From Candidatus Fermentibacterota bacterium (lineage in GTDB: Bacteria; Fermentibacterota; Fermentibacteria; Fermentibacterales; JCC-6), in contig QNDR01000014.1 of the NCBI GenBank assembly GCA_003646025.1, positions 1 to 33,412 on the forward strand: 33,412 bases of DNA. Direction: 5' to 3'. Below the pieces are notes generated by a model. That model saw only the letters and a program-made list of their open reading frames with translations, did not search any database and was not told the DNA's origin. Of the stretch, positions 23,568 through 31,723 are shown piece by piece (the stretch's first letter is position 1; every line of letters begins with the position of its first letter). Made by a program: the position numbers and the translations under genes.

Positions 23568-24025
23568 GCAAAGATCACCCGGCTCAGTGCGTAGTAAACT
23601 GCCATTAGTGATGAGAACACAGCGCTGGCAAAGAAGCGCCAGTTCAGGGATATTTTGTTCTGTATTATGTAGTTGGCCGCGAATGCCACAGGAAGATTCA
23701 GGGAAAACGACTTAACAGCCACCACGAGAATTGACCAGTGAACAGCTGAAATATGCCCTGTGAACAGGTAGATAAACAGCAGGTGCCGCGCGATCCACAG
23801 TGGATTGAAGTAGAGGATAGCCATGAGGGTTCTCTGAAGCCCGTTGTATCTGCTGTTTATATACGAGAACCACGCGGGAATCTCCAGCGAATAAAGAAGA
23901 GCACCAACTGCCGCCATGCCAGCCAGCCGGTAGATACAGAATTCGTGAAGGATCAGTGAGGCTACAGTATCACCCAGCGGGTAGATAACCAGCCCTCTGA
24001 ACACATCGGAAAGCCTGTACCTCAA
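23564..24025 (-). CDS. Membrane protein embedded in xdh operon (faint Mpv17-like pattern)
   Basis: A 153-residue protein with about four hydrophobic segments, starting at TTG 24025 and overlapping xdhB and xdhC by 4 bases each. No standard xdh accessory protein looks like this. The order of features (YPLGDTVASL near the start; a Tyr/Asn-rich loop WFSYINSRYNGLQRT; FNPLWIARHLLF; then a last block SLNWRFFASAVFSSLMAVYY) loosely follows the eukaryotic Mpv17/PMP22 pattern, but this is my impression and could be chance. It may anchor the dehydrogenase or act as a substrate channel. The start is TTG AGG; no other start is convincing. Confidence 0.72.
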   Translation of the reverse strand: MRYRLSDVFRGLVIYPLGDTVASLILHEFCIYRLAGMAAVGALLYSLEIPAWFSYINSRYNGLQRTLMAILYFNPLWIARHLLFIYLFTGHISAVHWSILVVAVKSFSLNLPVAFAANYIIQNKISLNWRFFASAVFSSLMAVYYALSRVIFA

Positions 24026-26289
24026 CTTTTGTTTCCGGCAGTAAGGGTCATAAGAAGTCTTTCCGGGGTCATAGGAGCCACATAATCGAAAGAGATGTCT
24101 GGTCTATAGCTTTTCATGGCGCTGGCAATGGCAAACCACGCGCCGATTCCGTACATGAATGGTGGTTCTCCTATGGCTTTCGATCCTTTCAGGCCAACGC
24201 CGTCTGGAAGAACCTCTCCTTCTGCGAACACAATATCCACATCCGGTGCAAAGTTGATGTCCGGTACTTTGTATGTAGCCAGACTGTCCGCAAGAAGTCT
24301 GCCGTTTTCGGTGTTCCAGTCCAGCTGTTCCATTGTAACCCAGCCAATTCCCTGAAGCAGCGCTCCCTCTACCTGACCCCTGTCTAGAAGAGAGTTCAGC
24401 TGTTTTCCTCCATGGTGAACTATGCTTACCCTGTCTATTCTGTATGTGCCCAGCAGACAGTCAACTGTAACTTCCGTAACTGCTGTGCCTGCCACGTGAT
24501 ACGCAAATGGTTTTCCTTTTTCCGTTGTCTTGTCAAAGTAAATTCCGGGTGTAGCGTAGTGGGCATGACTTGAAAGGTCGGTTCTGCTCATGTAGGCTTT
24601 CGTTACAAGCTGATTCCATGTAAGATCCGTCCTGGTTGTGCCGTTCCATACAGATGAATTTCTTAGATTCAGTTTATCCTGTGCGCAGCCGAGCTCTGCC
24701 GCTGCTGTTTTCAGCAGCCTTCCCTTTATTTCTCTGCAGGCAGCCAACGCCGCATTACCGTTCATGTCTGCGGCGGAACTGGCTGCGGTGGGAGATGTGT
24801 TGGCTGTTCTGGAGGTGTTGGTTGATTCCACTCTTGTTTGTTCTACCGGTATGGAGAAAACTTCGGAAACAACCTGGCGGATTCTGGAATTCACTCCCTG
24901 ACCCATTTCAACCGCTCCTGTACTTATCCCAACGCTTCCGTCTGTGTACACATGCACCAGAGCACTTGCCTGATTCAGAAAAGTTGTGGTAAAAGATATG
25001 CCGAAGCACACAGGCATCATTGAAATACCCTTTTTCATGTACCTGCTGCTGCTGTTAAACTCGATTATTGCTGATCTCTTCTGATCTGTTTTCGCAAAGC
25101 GTTCAGCAAGTTTCCATGAGCTTCTTGCTTCATTAGCGGTGTACTCCATTCCGTAGGGGAATGTATTTCCTGGTTTCAGCAAATTTATTCTCTGTATTGT
25201 CTCCACAGGAATACCTGTTTCCATGGCGGCCTTGTGTATGGCAGCCTCCATTACAAACATTGCCTGGGGTCCTCCAAAACCGCGGAACGCCGTGTTGGGT
25301 GCCAGATTTGTGCGGCAGCAGTAGCCTGTCGCAACAACGTTTGGAATGAAATAGCTGCCTGTGCTGTGAAACAGAGACCTTTCAAGAATGGCGGTGGACA
25401 GGTCAGACACAGCACCGCTGTTCTGATAGTAGTCTACCTTCCAGGCAAGAATTTTTCCCTGACTGTCCAGACCGATTTTGTAGTCGTAGGAGTAGGGGTG
25501 ACGTTTCCCGGTGTTTACCAGGTCTTCGTGTCTTGTCAGAACAAGCTTAACAGGTCTTCCAGTAAGGTGAGAGCCCAGAGCCGCCATCACTGCCCAGGGT
25601 GTAGCCTGATCCTCTTTCCCGCCAAACGCGCCGCCAAGCCTCAGAACATCAACCTGTATGAGATGAATGGGAATACCAAGTACCCTGGCAGCTATTTTTT
25701 GTACATACGAGGGGCTCTGTGTCGACGATGTAATGTGAAGGGCACCGCCTTCCTGTGGCACGCACAGAGTGCTCTGTGTTTCCAGGTACAGGTGCTCCTG
25801 CCCTCCTGATTCAGCTGTTCCTTCAACAACATAAGAACATTCATCAAACGCTTTCTTTGTGTCTCCACATGAGAATGTTCTTGGTGGAACAATGAAATCC
25901 CCCAGCCGTGCGGCTTCTCTGGGGTCTGTTACCGGATGGAGCTCCTGAACTGTCATGGAGATCAGCTTAACTGCGTTGTAGGCCTGAAGCCTGGTTTCAG
26001 CCAGCACAACTGCTACAGGTTCTCCTGTGAAATGAACAGTATTCTCCGCCAGGAGAGGCTCGTCCATTACGATGTTTCCTATTTCATTCTCGCCTGGAAT
26101 CTGCTCTGCCGTTACTACCCTTACCACACCAGGGGACGCCAGGGCTTTTGCTGTGTCCAGTTCCAGTATATTGCCGTGCGCACACGGTGAAACAAACACA
26201 GCGGCGTACAGTGTTCCTTCGGGAACTGGAATGTCTGCAGTGAAAACAGATTTACCTTTTACATGAAGCTTTGCGTCAAAGTGTTTCAT
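24022..26289 (-). CDS. xdhB: Xanthine dehydrogenase-type molybdopterin subunit
   Basis: A 755-residue catalytic subunit that hydroxylates purines or related N-heterocycles at the molybdenum centre. Conserved blocks are the N-terminal HVKGKSVFTADIPVPEGTLY, GGAFGGKEDQ (Glu226, equivalent to the substrate-contacting Glu802 of bovine enzyme, Val in aldehyde oxidases), NTAFRGFGGPQ (about 333-343), GAVEMGQGVNSRIRQV and KAIGEPP with the catalytic Glu near residue 708. All key residues are present. The Glu in GGKE favours a xanthine dehydrogenase over an aldehyde oxidase, but the actual substrate (xanthine, hypoxanthine, nicotinate) is not fixed. It overlaps the preceding xdhA stop by 4 bases and the following gene start by 4. 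Confidence 0.93.
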   Translation of the reverse strand: MKHFDAKLHVKGKSVFTADIPVPEGTLYAAVFVSPCAHGNILELDTAKALASPGVVRVVTAEQIPGENEIGNIVMDEPLLAENTVHFTGEPVAVVLAETRLQAYNAVKLISMTVQELHPVTDPREAARLGDFIVPPRTFSCGDTKKAFDECSYVVEGTAESGGQEHLYLETQSTLCVPQEGGALHITSSTQSPSYVQKIAARVLGIPIHLIQVDVLRLGGAFGGKEDQATPWAVMAALGSHLTGRPVKLVLTRHEDLVNTGKRHPYSYDYKIGLDSQGKILAWKVDYYQNSGAVSDLSTAILERSLFHSTGSYFIPNVVATGYCCRTNLAPNTAFRGFGGPQAMFVMEAAIHKAAMETGIPVETIQRINLLKPGNTFPYGMEYTANEARSSWKLAERFAKTDQKRSAIIEFNSSSRYMKKGISMMPVCFGISFTTTFLNQASALVHVYTDGSVGISTGAVEMGQGVNSRIRQVVSEVFSIPVEQTRVESTNTSRTANTSPTAASSAADMNGNAALAACREIKGRLLKTAAAELGCAQDKLNLRNSSVWNGTTRTDLTWNQLVTKAYMSRTDLSSHAHYATPGIYFDKTTEKGKPFAYHVAGTAVTEVTVDCLLGTYRIDRVSIVHHGGKQLNSLLDRGQVEGALLQGIGWVTMEQLDWNTENGRLLADSLATYKVPDINFAPDVDIVFAEGEVLPDGVGLKGSKAIGEPPFMYGIGAWFAIASAMKSYRPDISFDYVAPMTPERLLMTLTAGNKS

Positions 26290-27647
26290 CTGTTCGGGCC
26301 TCTTGTAATGTGTGCTCTTATCTGTGCTTTCAGCAGTTGTGTTTTGTACTCACTGGAACCTCTTATATCACTGATAGGTGCGATTTCGTCTACAGCAATG
26401 GCGCAGGCTGTGTTGATGGTCTCTTCGGAAATGGTTTTTCCGCTGAGGAACGCGCCTGTTTTTTCAAGGAGCAGGGGTACAGGAGCCACGCCTCCAGCCG
26501 ATAAACGAACACTGCCCAGCACACCTTTTTCAACGGTGAAGAGCATAGAGGAATTAACGCTGGCAATGTCGAGGAACTCCCTTTTGCTCACTTTCAGCGA
26601 AGAGAGTACAGAGCCACTGTCCGGTACGGGAAATGATACCGCTGTTAGAATCTCTCCCGAACTCATATCGAGTTTTTTGTAGCCCAGATAGAATCTGTGA
26701 AGGGGAATAGATCTTTCGGAAACAGCTACCGCCGCATCAAGTGCAAGCAGTATCACAGCCATGTCCGCGATGGGAGAGGCATTTACAATATTTCCGCCAA
26801 CGGTGGCTCTGGATCTGATCTGTGTGGATGATACCTTCAGAAGAAAGTCTTTCAAACCGGGAAGAATTTCTGCAAGCATTTGCGATTCCCGAAGCTGCTT
26901 CAAAGTTACCGCCGCGCCTATTTCAACCGTTCCGTTGCTTTTTCGAATGAACTTGAGATCATCTCTTCGCGTCAGGAATTCGGGGTTTTTGCCGGAAAGC
27001 TTTTCACTTGAGCGTACATAGATGTCCGTGCCTCCGGCGACCGCAATAGAATCAGTATTGGGGGTAGTAACTGAAGGCAGCTGTTTCAGCCGTTCTTCAA
27101 CGGTACTGAAGTAAGGCGGAATGTGTCCATCTTCTATAAGCGATTCTATTCTCTGTCCGGATTTCAACGAAAACCGGTTCATTACATTGTCCACAGCTCT
27201 TTTTACTGCGACATAACCTGTGCACCTGCAGATATTTCCGTCAAGGGATTCCATCGCAGTTGAGCTGGAGGGTCTTTCTGTTCCAAGCAGATTTCCTGTC
27301 AGGCTCATTATCATTCCCGGCGTACAGAAACCGCACTGGGAGGCTCCCTCAGAGTAAAAGGACTGCTGGAACGGGGTAAGCTCGTCCCCTGTTGTAAGCC
27401 CTTCTATGGTGACAAGGTGACACCCGTTGATTTCTCCCATGGGCAGAAGGCAGGAGCATACCGCGGAGTACTCTACCCCGTGGGCTCCCGGTCTTCCCAC
27501 AACAACGGTGCAGGCCCCGCAATCGCCTTCCCTGCAGCCCTCTTTTGTGCCTGGCAGATGGGGTTGTGATCGTATCCAGTCAAGCACTGGAAGACCTTCG
27601 GCACAGTCCACCGTTGTTTCGCTGTTGTTGCACAGAAATGATATCAT
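26286..27647 (-). CDS. xdhA: Xanthine dehydrogenase Fe-S/FAD subunit (fused)
   Basis: A 453-residue electron-transfer subunit combining two [2Fe-2S] centres and FAD, as in Rhodobacter XdhA. The plant-type cluster uses GCREGDCGACTVVV (Cys38, 43, 46) and Cys64 or Cys66. The second uses QCGFCTPG (Cys105, 108) and NICRCTGY (Cys140, 142). The FAD domain (about 190-350) shows IAVAGGTDIYV and RATVGGNIVNASPIADMAV, followed by the CO-dehydrogenase flavoprotein C-terminal domain. Electrons from the molybdenum subunit pass to NAD+ or another acceptor. The ATG has a GGAGGAAAAA ribosome-binding site and is first in the four-gene operon. A promoter was not clear upstream. Confidence 0.94.
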   Translation of the reverse strand: MISFLCNNSETTVDCAEGLPVLDWIRSQPHLPGTKEGCREGDCGACTVVVGRPGAHGVEYSAVCSCLLPMGEINGCHLVTIEGLTTGDELTPFQQSFYSEGASQCGFCTPGMIMSLTGNLLGTERPSSSTAMESLDGNICRCTGYVAVKRAVDNVMNRFSLKSGQRIESLIEDGHIPPYFSTVEERLKQLPSVTTPNTDSIAVAGGTDIYVRSSEKLSGKNPEFLTRRDDLKFIRKSNGTVEIGAAVTLKQLRESQMLAEILPGLKDFLLKVSSTQIRSRATVGGNIVNASPIADMAVILLALDAAVAVSERSIPLHRFYLGYKKLDMSSGEILTAVSFPVPDSGSVLSSLKVSKREFLDIASVNSSMLFTVEKGVLGSVRLSAGGVAPVPLLLEKTGAFLSGKTISEETINTACAIAVDEIAPISDIRGSSEYKTQLLKAQIRAHITRGPNR

Positions 27648-27717
27648 TTTTTCCTCCAGTGCAACAATAACCCAATATCATCTGTACAGGTACTCTCCAT
27701 ACTTATACGACTGTGGA

Positions 27718-28083
27718 ATGTTTTCTCCATATACTGTTGTTCTGGACATCGACTGGACGCCTGTATGGGTTGAAGAACTTTCTGCGCGGCCTGAGGTAGA
27801 CCAGCCGGAATATATTTCCCTTTCATTGTCTGTAAGCAGCGAAAATCCTGTGGTCGGAAGCAGTATTGTCTCAATCCAAATCAGTACTGAGTGTTCAGTA
27901 CTGCAGAGTAGTATTTCTGTCTTTGATCTGTCGGGAAGAATTGTGGAAGTATTGGAATTTGAGACTGATGAGAACGGTTTTGCTGTATGCAACTGGTCTA
28001 CAGAAAATGTTTCTTCCGGTATTTATCTCCTGCGCGAGGTATCAGGCAATTCTGATGTGCTTGGCTTTACAGTATTAAAGTAG
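27718..28083 (+). pseudogene. C-terminal fragment of secreted protein with type IX-like sorting tail
   Basis: An open stretch ending in a FlgD-Ig/Por-secretion-tail-like domain: SVSSENPVVGSSIVSIQIST, ISVFDLSGRIVEVLEF, SSGIYLLREVSGNSDVLGF and a short C-terminal TVLK. Such domains are the last part of large secreted proteins and direct export or surface attachment. Here only the tail and about 45 residues before it remain. The open frame runs upstream into the antisense of xdhA without a ribosome-binding site, and ATG 27718 has none either. It is most likely the remnant of a longer gene broken where the xdh operon now begins, but an intact small secreted protein without signal peptide cannot be excluded. 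Confidence 0.6.
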
Positions 28084-28092
28084 CCTGTAAGA

Positions 28093-29349
28093 CTATTTTA
28101 CCAGGTGCTGCAAGGAAGATGTTACTCTGGCATACAGAACTGCTGCAATTATGAGAAACAAAGGTCTGACTGCTTCAACAATAATCAGAGCAGCGCCATG
28201 TGGCATAAATGTATTCCCGTTCGGCACAATTGCCCAGACAATAAAAGCTGCTGCGGTTGTGGTGTAAAGAACAGGCTTCTCTGTGTAGATTGAAGCGATC
28301 AGCAGGGGGAGGAGAAACAGACCGTAATGATCATAGGCAAGCGGGGAGATCAACGGCGATATCCAGCTGAGCAGAGGTATGAAATACCCAGACATACAGT
28401 ACTGTTTAAGATTCGCTTTTCCGATAACAGTCAGAACAATGGATACCGTCAGCAGTATCAGGATTACCGAAACAAGGGAAGACAGAGTTCTAACAACTCC
28501 TGCCCGTTGAATTCTTTCCTGACGATTATCTGAACCCCGGATACTGTTTTCAAAGGCGAACCCGAATATCCGATGCACATTCCCCGAAAGGCTTCTATTT
28601 CCGGGGATGGAAAGATCCCACTGAGAACTGACCCTGTTTAAAGCAGTTGCGTATTGCCGCCACGGTTCGAAACCTGTTGAAGCTACGGATATCGTGATGA
28701 TGACAAGAATTGAACCTGCGAGGAAGAGCCAGGCTCTTTTTCGAAGAGCGAGTAATGGAGCGGAAAGGGCGGGTTTTATCAGAGGAATCAGCGATAGAAA
28801 AACACCTGAAACAGCACTGTCCGGCTTTCTGGTGATTGCAATAGATATAGATAAGAACAGCAGTGCGGAAACCTGACCCCACTTTGCAGTGGCTCTGTAA
28901 GGCCCTGTAAAAACAAGGATAGATCCAAATACAACCATCAGGATGATGGATTTCTTCAGTTGTTTTTTTCGTCCAAATAGTAGAAATAGTCCGTACCAGA
29001 ATGAGAGGTGCAGTATGGTGAACCATGCACGTCTTACCCAGACGGCTCCCAGGTATTTGCCTAGAGAAAAAGGAAGAGCAAATGCGGGAGAGTAAAGAAA
29101 TGGAAGAGCCTCTGCGTCAGTAAGGCCGTTCAGTGAAAGACACCTGTTTATTTCTGATTCATCGTATGGATTGTATCCGTCTGCAATTGCGTATCCGGCA
29201 CCAAGATATGCGGTAAAATCACCTGGCCATGCGGGTGTATATGTTCTGCTGTAAAGAAAGCCAATAACAGAAAGAATGACTGTAACAGCAGGAAGCAGCA
29301 TTGTTTGGACAGCGCGTGCGGTTTTCCTTCTGAAAGTTTTATCCGGCAT
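28093..29349 (-). CDS. GT87/DUF2029-type polyprenyl-sugar glycosyltransferase
   Basis: A 418-residue integral membrane protein with about ten helices. The first outer loop shows GDFTAYLGAGYAIADGYNPYD with the early Asp expected of GT-C enzymes, then FLYSPAFALPF, and later PYRATAKWGQVSALLFL and a Lys-Pro (LIPLIKPALSAP). These match the DUF2029/GT87 mannosyltransferase pattern. Its start overlaps the stop of the upstream membrane protein by 11 bases, so the two are coupled. Acceptor and donor unknown. Confidence 0.78.
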   Translation of the reverse strand: MPDKTFRRKTARAVQTMLLPAVTVILSVIGFLYSRTYTPAWPGDFTAYLGAGYAIADGYNPYDESEINRCLSLNGLTDAEALPFLYSPAFALPFSLGKYLGAVWVRRAWFTILHLSFWYGLFLLFGRKKQLKKSIILMVVFGSILVFTGPYRATAKWGQVSALLFLSISIAITRKPDSAVSGVFLSLIPLIKPALSAPLLALRKRAWLFLAGSILVIITISVASTGFEPWRQYATALNRVSSQWDLSIPGNRSLSGNVHRIFGFAFENSIRGSDNRQERIQRAGVVRTLSSLVSVILILLTVSIVLTVIGKANLKQYCMSGYFIPLLSWISPLISPLAYDHYGLFLLPLLIASIYTEKPVLYTTTAAAFIVWAIVPNGNTFMPHGAALIIVEAVRPLFLIIAAVLYARVTSSLQHLVK

Positions 29350-30685
29350 GGTTTTTAAGTACCCACGAGAATGTGTTAAGAAGAGAGAAGACCAGTACTG
29401 TTGTCAGAATGTACTTGCTCCTGTCACTGTCTATGTCCCGAACAGCCAGAGACCAAACCAGAATTGAACCAGGAATGGCGAGCATAGCATATAAATTCCA
29501 GTCGTTCAACACTCCGAGTGCAGCCTTCCACGCAAGTGGGAGCAACATAAGAAATCCCGTCGCAATTAATAAAAAGATATTAACCTTGCTGAGTTTTTTG
29601 AACACCAGAACAAATGGCAGCATAAGAATTGCCGGAAACAGCAAAATGAGGAGATTAAACATTTCAAGATAGTATGGTACAGTCATTGGAGGAATCACAG
29701 AAGCAAGATCACCTCCATGCGCAGTAGCGTGACTGTACAGCCAGAGGTTTTCCAGGGGAAGCATACCAAGCCAGTCAAAGATCATCACACATAGTAAAAC
29801 CATTGCTAAGGGAATGAGCAGCGTCTTTGCAACACGCAGCATTTGTTGTTTCTTATCTAAACTGCCTACCTGTGCAAGATAGGCCAGGGATGGAAGAAGA
29901 AAACCGGCTTCAAGGTGAAAGCACATGGCAAGTCCAAGAATAAGGGCTGCCATCCAGGATGATGTTCCCCTTTTAACAACTCTTGTTCCAACAAGGAGAT
30001 ACCAGATAACAAGAACAGCTGTGATCGAATAGTTCTCAACATCTCCAAAAAAAAGCTGGATGAAACCGCCGCTTGAAACAAGCAGCATGAAGAGAAGCTT
30101 GCCGGAGTTAATTGTTTCCCGGGTATAGCGGGAGAGAAGAAGCATGAAAACAGTACCACTGAGCACAGAAAGGATCTGGTAGGAAGATGCAACACTGAGA
30201 TCATACAGTTTATTAGCTAAATTCCAGAACACTGAGTGGACATAGAGCTCAAGCATTTCATCATGAACAACATGAGCACCAACACGGTCAACATCTGTTG
30301 GTATTTTCCACAAAAGGTCTTGCCCATCCTGATTCGGGGTATTGCTTTTAAAGAAAAACATGACTGAGAATATCAGAAGCAAACCAGCTATACGCCATAA
30401 TTTGCTTCTCAGAAGAAGAAAACACGACAGAAGTAAAATTAAGGATACAAGAAATACCAGTGATAAATCTGACAAAGTTATACCCGAGATCTGATTGACA
30501 CCAAACCAATCTGATTGTCTTCCCATAACTGCAGGAAACACAAGTGATGACAGTACCACCAGTAGGGGAAATACAAGCAGACCGCTCCACAAGAAGAGCT
30601 TTGGCATATCTTTGCTTCCGAGCCTCTCTCTGTTGTTTTTTCCCTGGTCGGTGTTTGCGATACTTCCCATTTCTAAAACTCTCAT
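29339..30685 (-). CDS. Polytopic GT-C-like membrane protein
   Basis: A 448-residue protein with about eleven hydrophobic segments. An outer loop (NQDGQDLLWKIPTDVDRVG, HDEMLELYVHS) is followed by FFGDVENYSITAVLVIWYLL, a block similar to the G-x-x-E-x-Y motif of uncharacterised GT-C transferases, and by AMCFHLEAGFLLPSLAYL. The function is most likely sugar transfer from a polyprenyl carrier, without a named family. Start could be ATG 30685 or ATG 30670 (fifth codon on). The sequence here is visibly AT-richer than the left half of the window, a possible sign of transfer. It is coupled to the GT87-like gene. Confidence 0.7.
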   Translation of the reverse strand: MRVLEMGSIANTDQGKNNRERLGSKDMPKLFLWSGLLVFPLLVVLSSLVFPAVMGRQSDWFGVNQISGITLSDLSLVFLVSLILLLSCFLLLRSKLWRIAGLLLIFSVMFFFKSNTPNQDGQDLLWKIPTDVDRVGAHVVHDEMLELYVHSVFWNLANKLYDLSVASSYQILSVLSGTVFMLLLSRYTRETINSGKLLFMLLVSSGGFIQLFFGDVENYSITAVLVIWYLLVGTRVVKRGTSSWMAALILGLAMCFHLEAGFLLPSLAYLAQVGSLDKKQQMLRVAKTLLIPLAMVLLCVMIFDWLGMLPLENLWLYSHATAHGGDLASVIPPMTVPYYLEMFNLLILLFPAILMLPFVLVFKKLSKVNIFLLIATGFLMLLPLAWKAALGVLNDWNLYAMLAIPGSILVWSLAVRDIDSDRSKYILTTVLVFSLLNTFSWVLKNHAG

Positions 30686-30718
30686 CCAGTTTCACCGGTA
30701 TTTACCTGAATTACATCC

Positions 30719-30746
30719 TTCAAAAGCAACAATATCGTACTATAAT
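30719..30746 (+). promoter_or_regulatory. Sigma70-type promoter for yaiI-like gene
   Basis: A perfect TATAAT (30741-30746) lies 16 bases after TTCAAA (30719-30724, four of six). Transcription would start near 30753, leaving a leader of about 70 bases before TTG 30822. The divergent gene at 30685 starts on the other side. Confidence 0.55.
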
Positions 30747-30821
30747 ACAGCATGACAGAGTTGAGGATTTGGGGTTGTAACACACAAGTTAGCATTTCGT
30801 ATCAAGTGGAGGGGTTAGAGA

Positions 30822-31286
30822 TTGCTTCATATCTTTGTAGACGCAGATGCCTGCCCTGTTAAACAGGAAGTATTTAAAGTTGCGAAAAGGTATGGGCTTA
30901 AAGTAACACTTGTGTCCAACTCGTGGATGAGAATTCCCGCTTCAAGCTGGCTCGATCTTGTGGTTGTTGATAAAGGTGCTGATGTCGCCGATGACTGGAT
31001 CGTTGAGCATGCCGGCCAGGATGACATCGTTATTACAGGAGATATTCCCCTCGCCTCCAGATGTATAAGAAAAGGGGCACAGGTTCTGGGCAACACGGGA
31101 CGGCCTTTTACGGAAGACAATATAGGCAATGCTTTGTCTCTGAGGAACCTTCTTGCGGATCTGCGGGAACAGGGAATGGTGACCGGAGGGCCGAAACCTT
31201 TTGCGAAAAAAGACCGATCCAGATTTCTTCAGGCGCTTGATGAGATGATTGTAAAAGTTCGCAGAAAGCAGGAGTCGCCATCATAA
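30822..31286 (+). CDS. yaiI: YaiI/YqxD family protein (UPF0178, DUF188)
   Basis: A 154-residue conserved protein with a predicted PIN-like fold. The N-terminal FVDADACPVKQEV, then LVSNSWMRIP, DKGADVADDWIVEHA and the acidic VITGDIPLASRC are hallmarks of UPF0178. NTGRPFTEDNIGNALSLRNL and GPKPFAKKDRSRFLQALDE complete the family pattern. Several conserved Asp residues could bind metal, as in nucleases, but no activity is established. The start is TTG 30822 with GGAGGGG about nine bases upstream. Length is typical. Confidence 0.93.
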   Translation: MLHIFVDADACPVKQEVFKVAKRYGLKVTLVSNSWMRIPASSWLDLVVVDKGADVADDWIVEHAGQDDIVITGDIPLASRCIRKGAQVLGNTGRPFTEDNIGNALSLRNLLADLREQGMVTGGPKPFAKKDRSRFLQALDEMIVKVRRKQESPS

Positions 31287-31308
31287 GTATTTCAATGACA
31301 GGGGCAGC

Positions 31309-31707
31309 ATGACCGTACAGGTTAGAGAGAAGTTGATCCTTAACGGAGAAATGACTACAATGGAGACCACTCCTGTTATTCCTGCGAAGGACAGAAGAAT
31401 TGCCGTTGTAGACATTCCCGAACACTCTATTGCTGTTACTTCAGCGTGCTGGAGGAAGTATCGGGGCACCTGGGAAGTCAGTGATGGCAGGTTCTATCTT
31501 GTCGAAATAGAGGGTATGTATCTGATAAAAGATGGCGCACCGGTTTTGGCAGACTGGTTTACAGGAGAGCTGGTGATTCCTGTGGGCACTGTTCTTGAAG
31601 GGATGCGCAGAGGCTCCCGACAGGTACATGAACAGGACATGATCATCAGTGTTAAAGAAGGTATTGTGACAGGAACACAGGTTCGCGACAACCGGAGTAC
31701 AAAATAA
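31309..31707 (+). CDS. Conserved hypothetical protein, beta-rich
   Basis: A 132-residue soluble protein. I recall an uncharacterised bacterial group with the same core: TSACWRKYRGTWEVSDGRFY, LVEIEGMYLIKDG, ADWFTGELVIP and a final ISVKEGIVTG. No function is known to me. The many strands and the absence of signal peptide or membrane helix suggest a small cytoplasmic beta protein. It follows the yaiI-like gene by 22 bases and probably shares its promoter. It converges on the histidine kinase, with 16 bases between stop codons and no obvious terminator. Confidence 0.75.
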   Translation: MTVQVREKLILNGEMTTMETTPVIPAKDRRIAVVDIPEHSIAVTSACWRKYRGTWEVSDGRFYLVEIEGMYLIKDGAPVLADWFTGELVIPVGTVLEGMRRGSRQVHEQDMIISVKEGIVTGTQVRDNRSTK

Positions 31708-31723
31708 CTGTGTCAGTGCAAAT

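Noticed and set aside
25234-25809. Plus-strand open frame of about 190 codons inside xdhB
   Set aside because: It is antisense to the molybdopterin subunit, including its GGAFGGKED block, and its own product has no family resemblance.
26286-27647. The xdh operon as a CO dehydrogenase (CoxSML)
   Set aside because: Fe-S and FAD are fused in one subunit, and the large subunit has the GGKE glutamate of purine hydroxylases; no CO-dehydrogenase active-site loop (AYRCSFR) is present.
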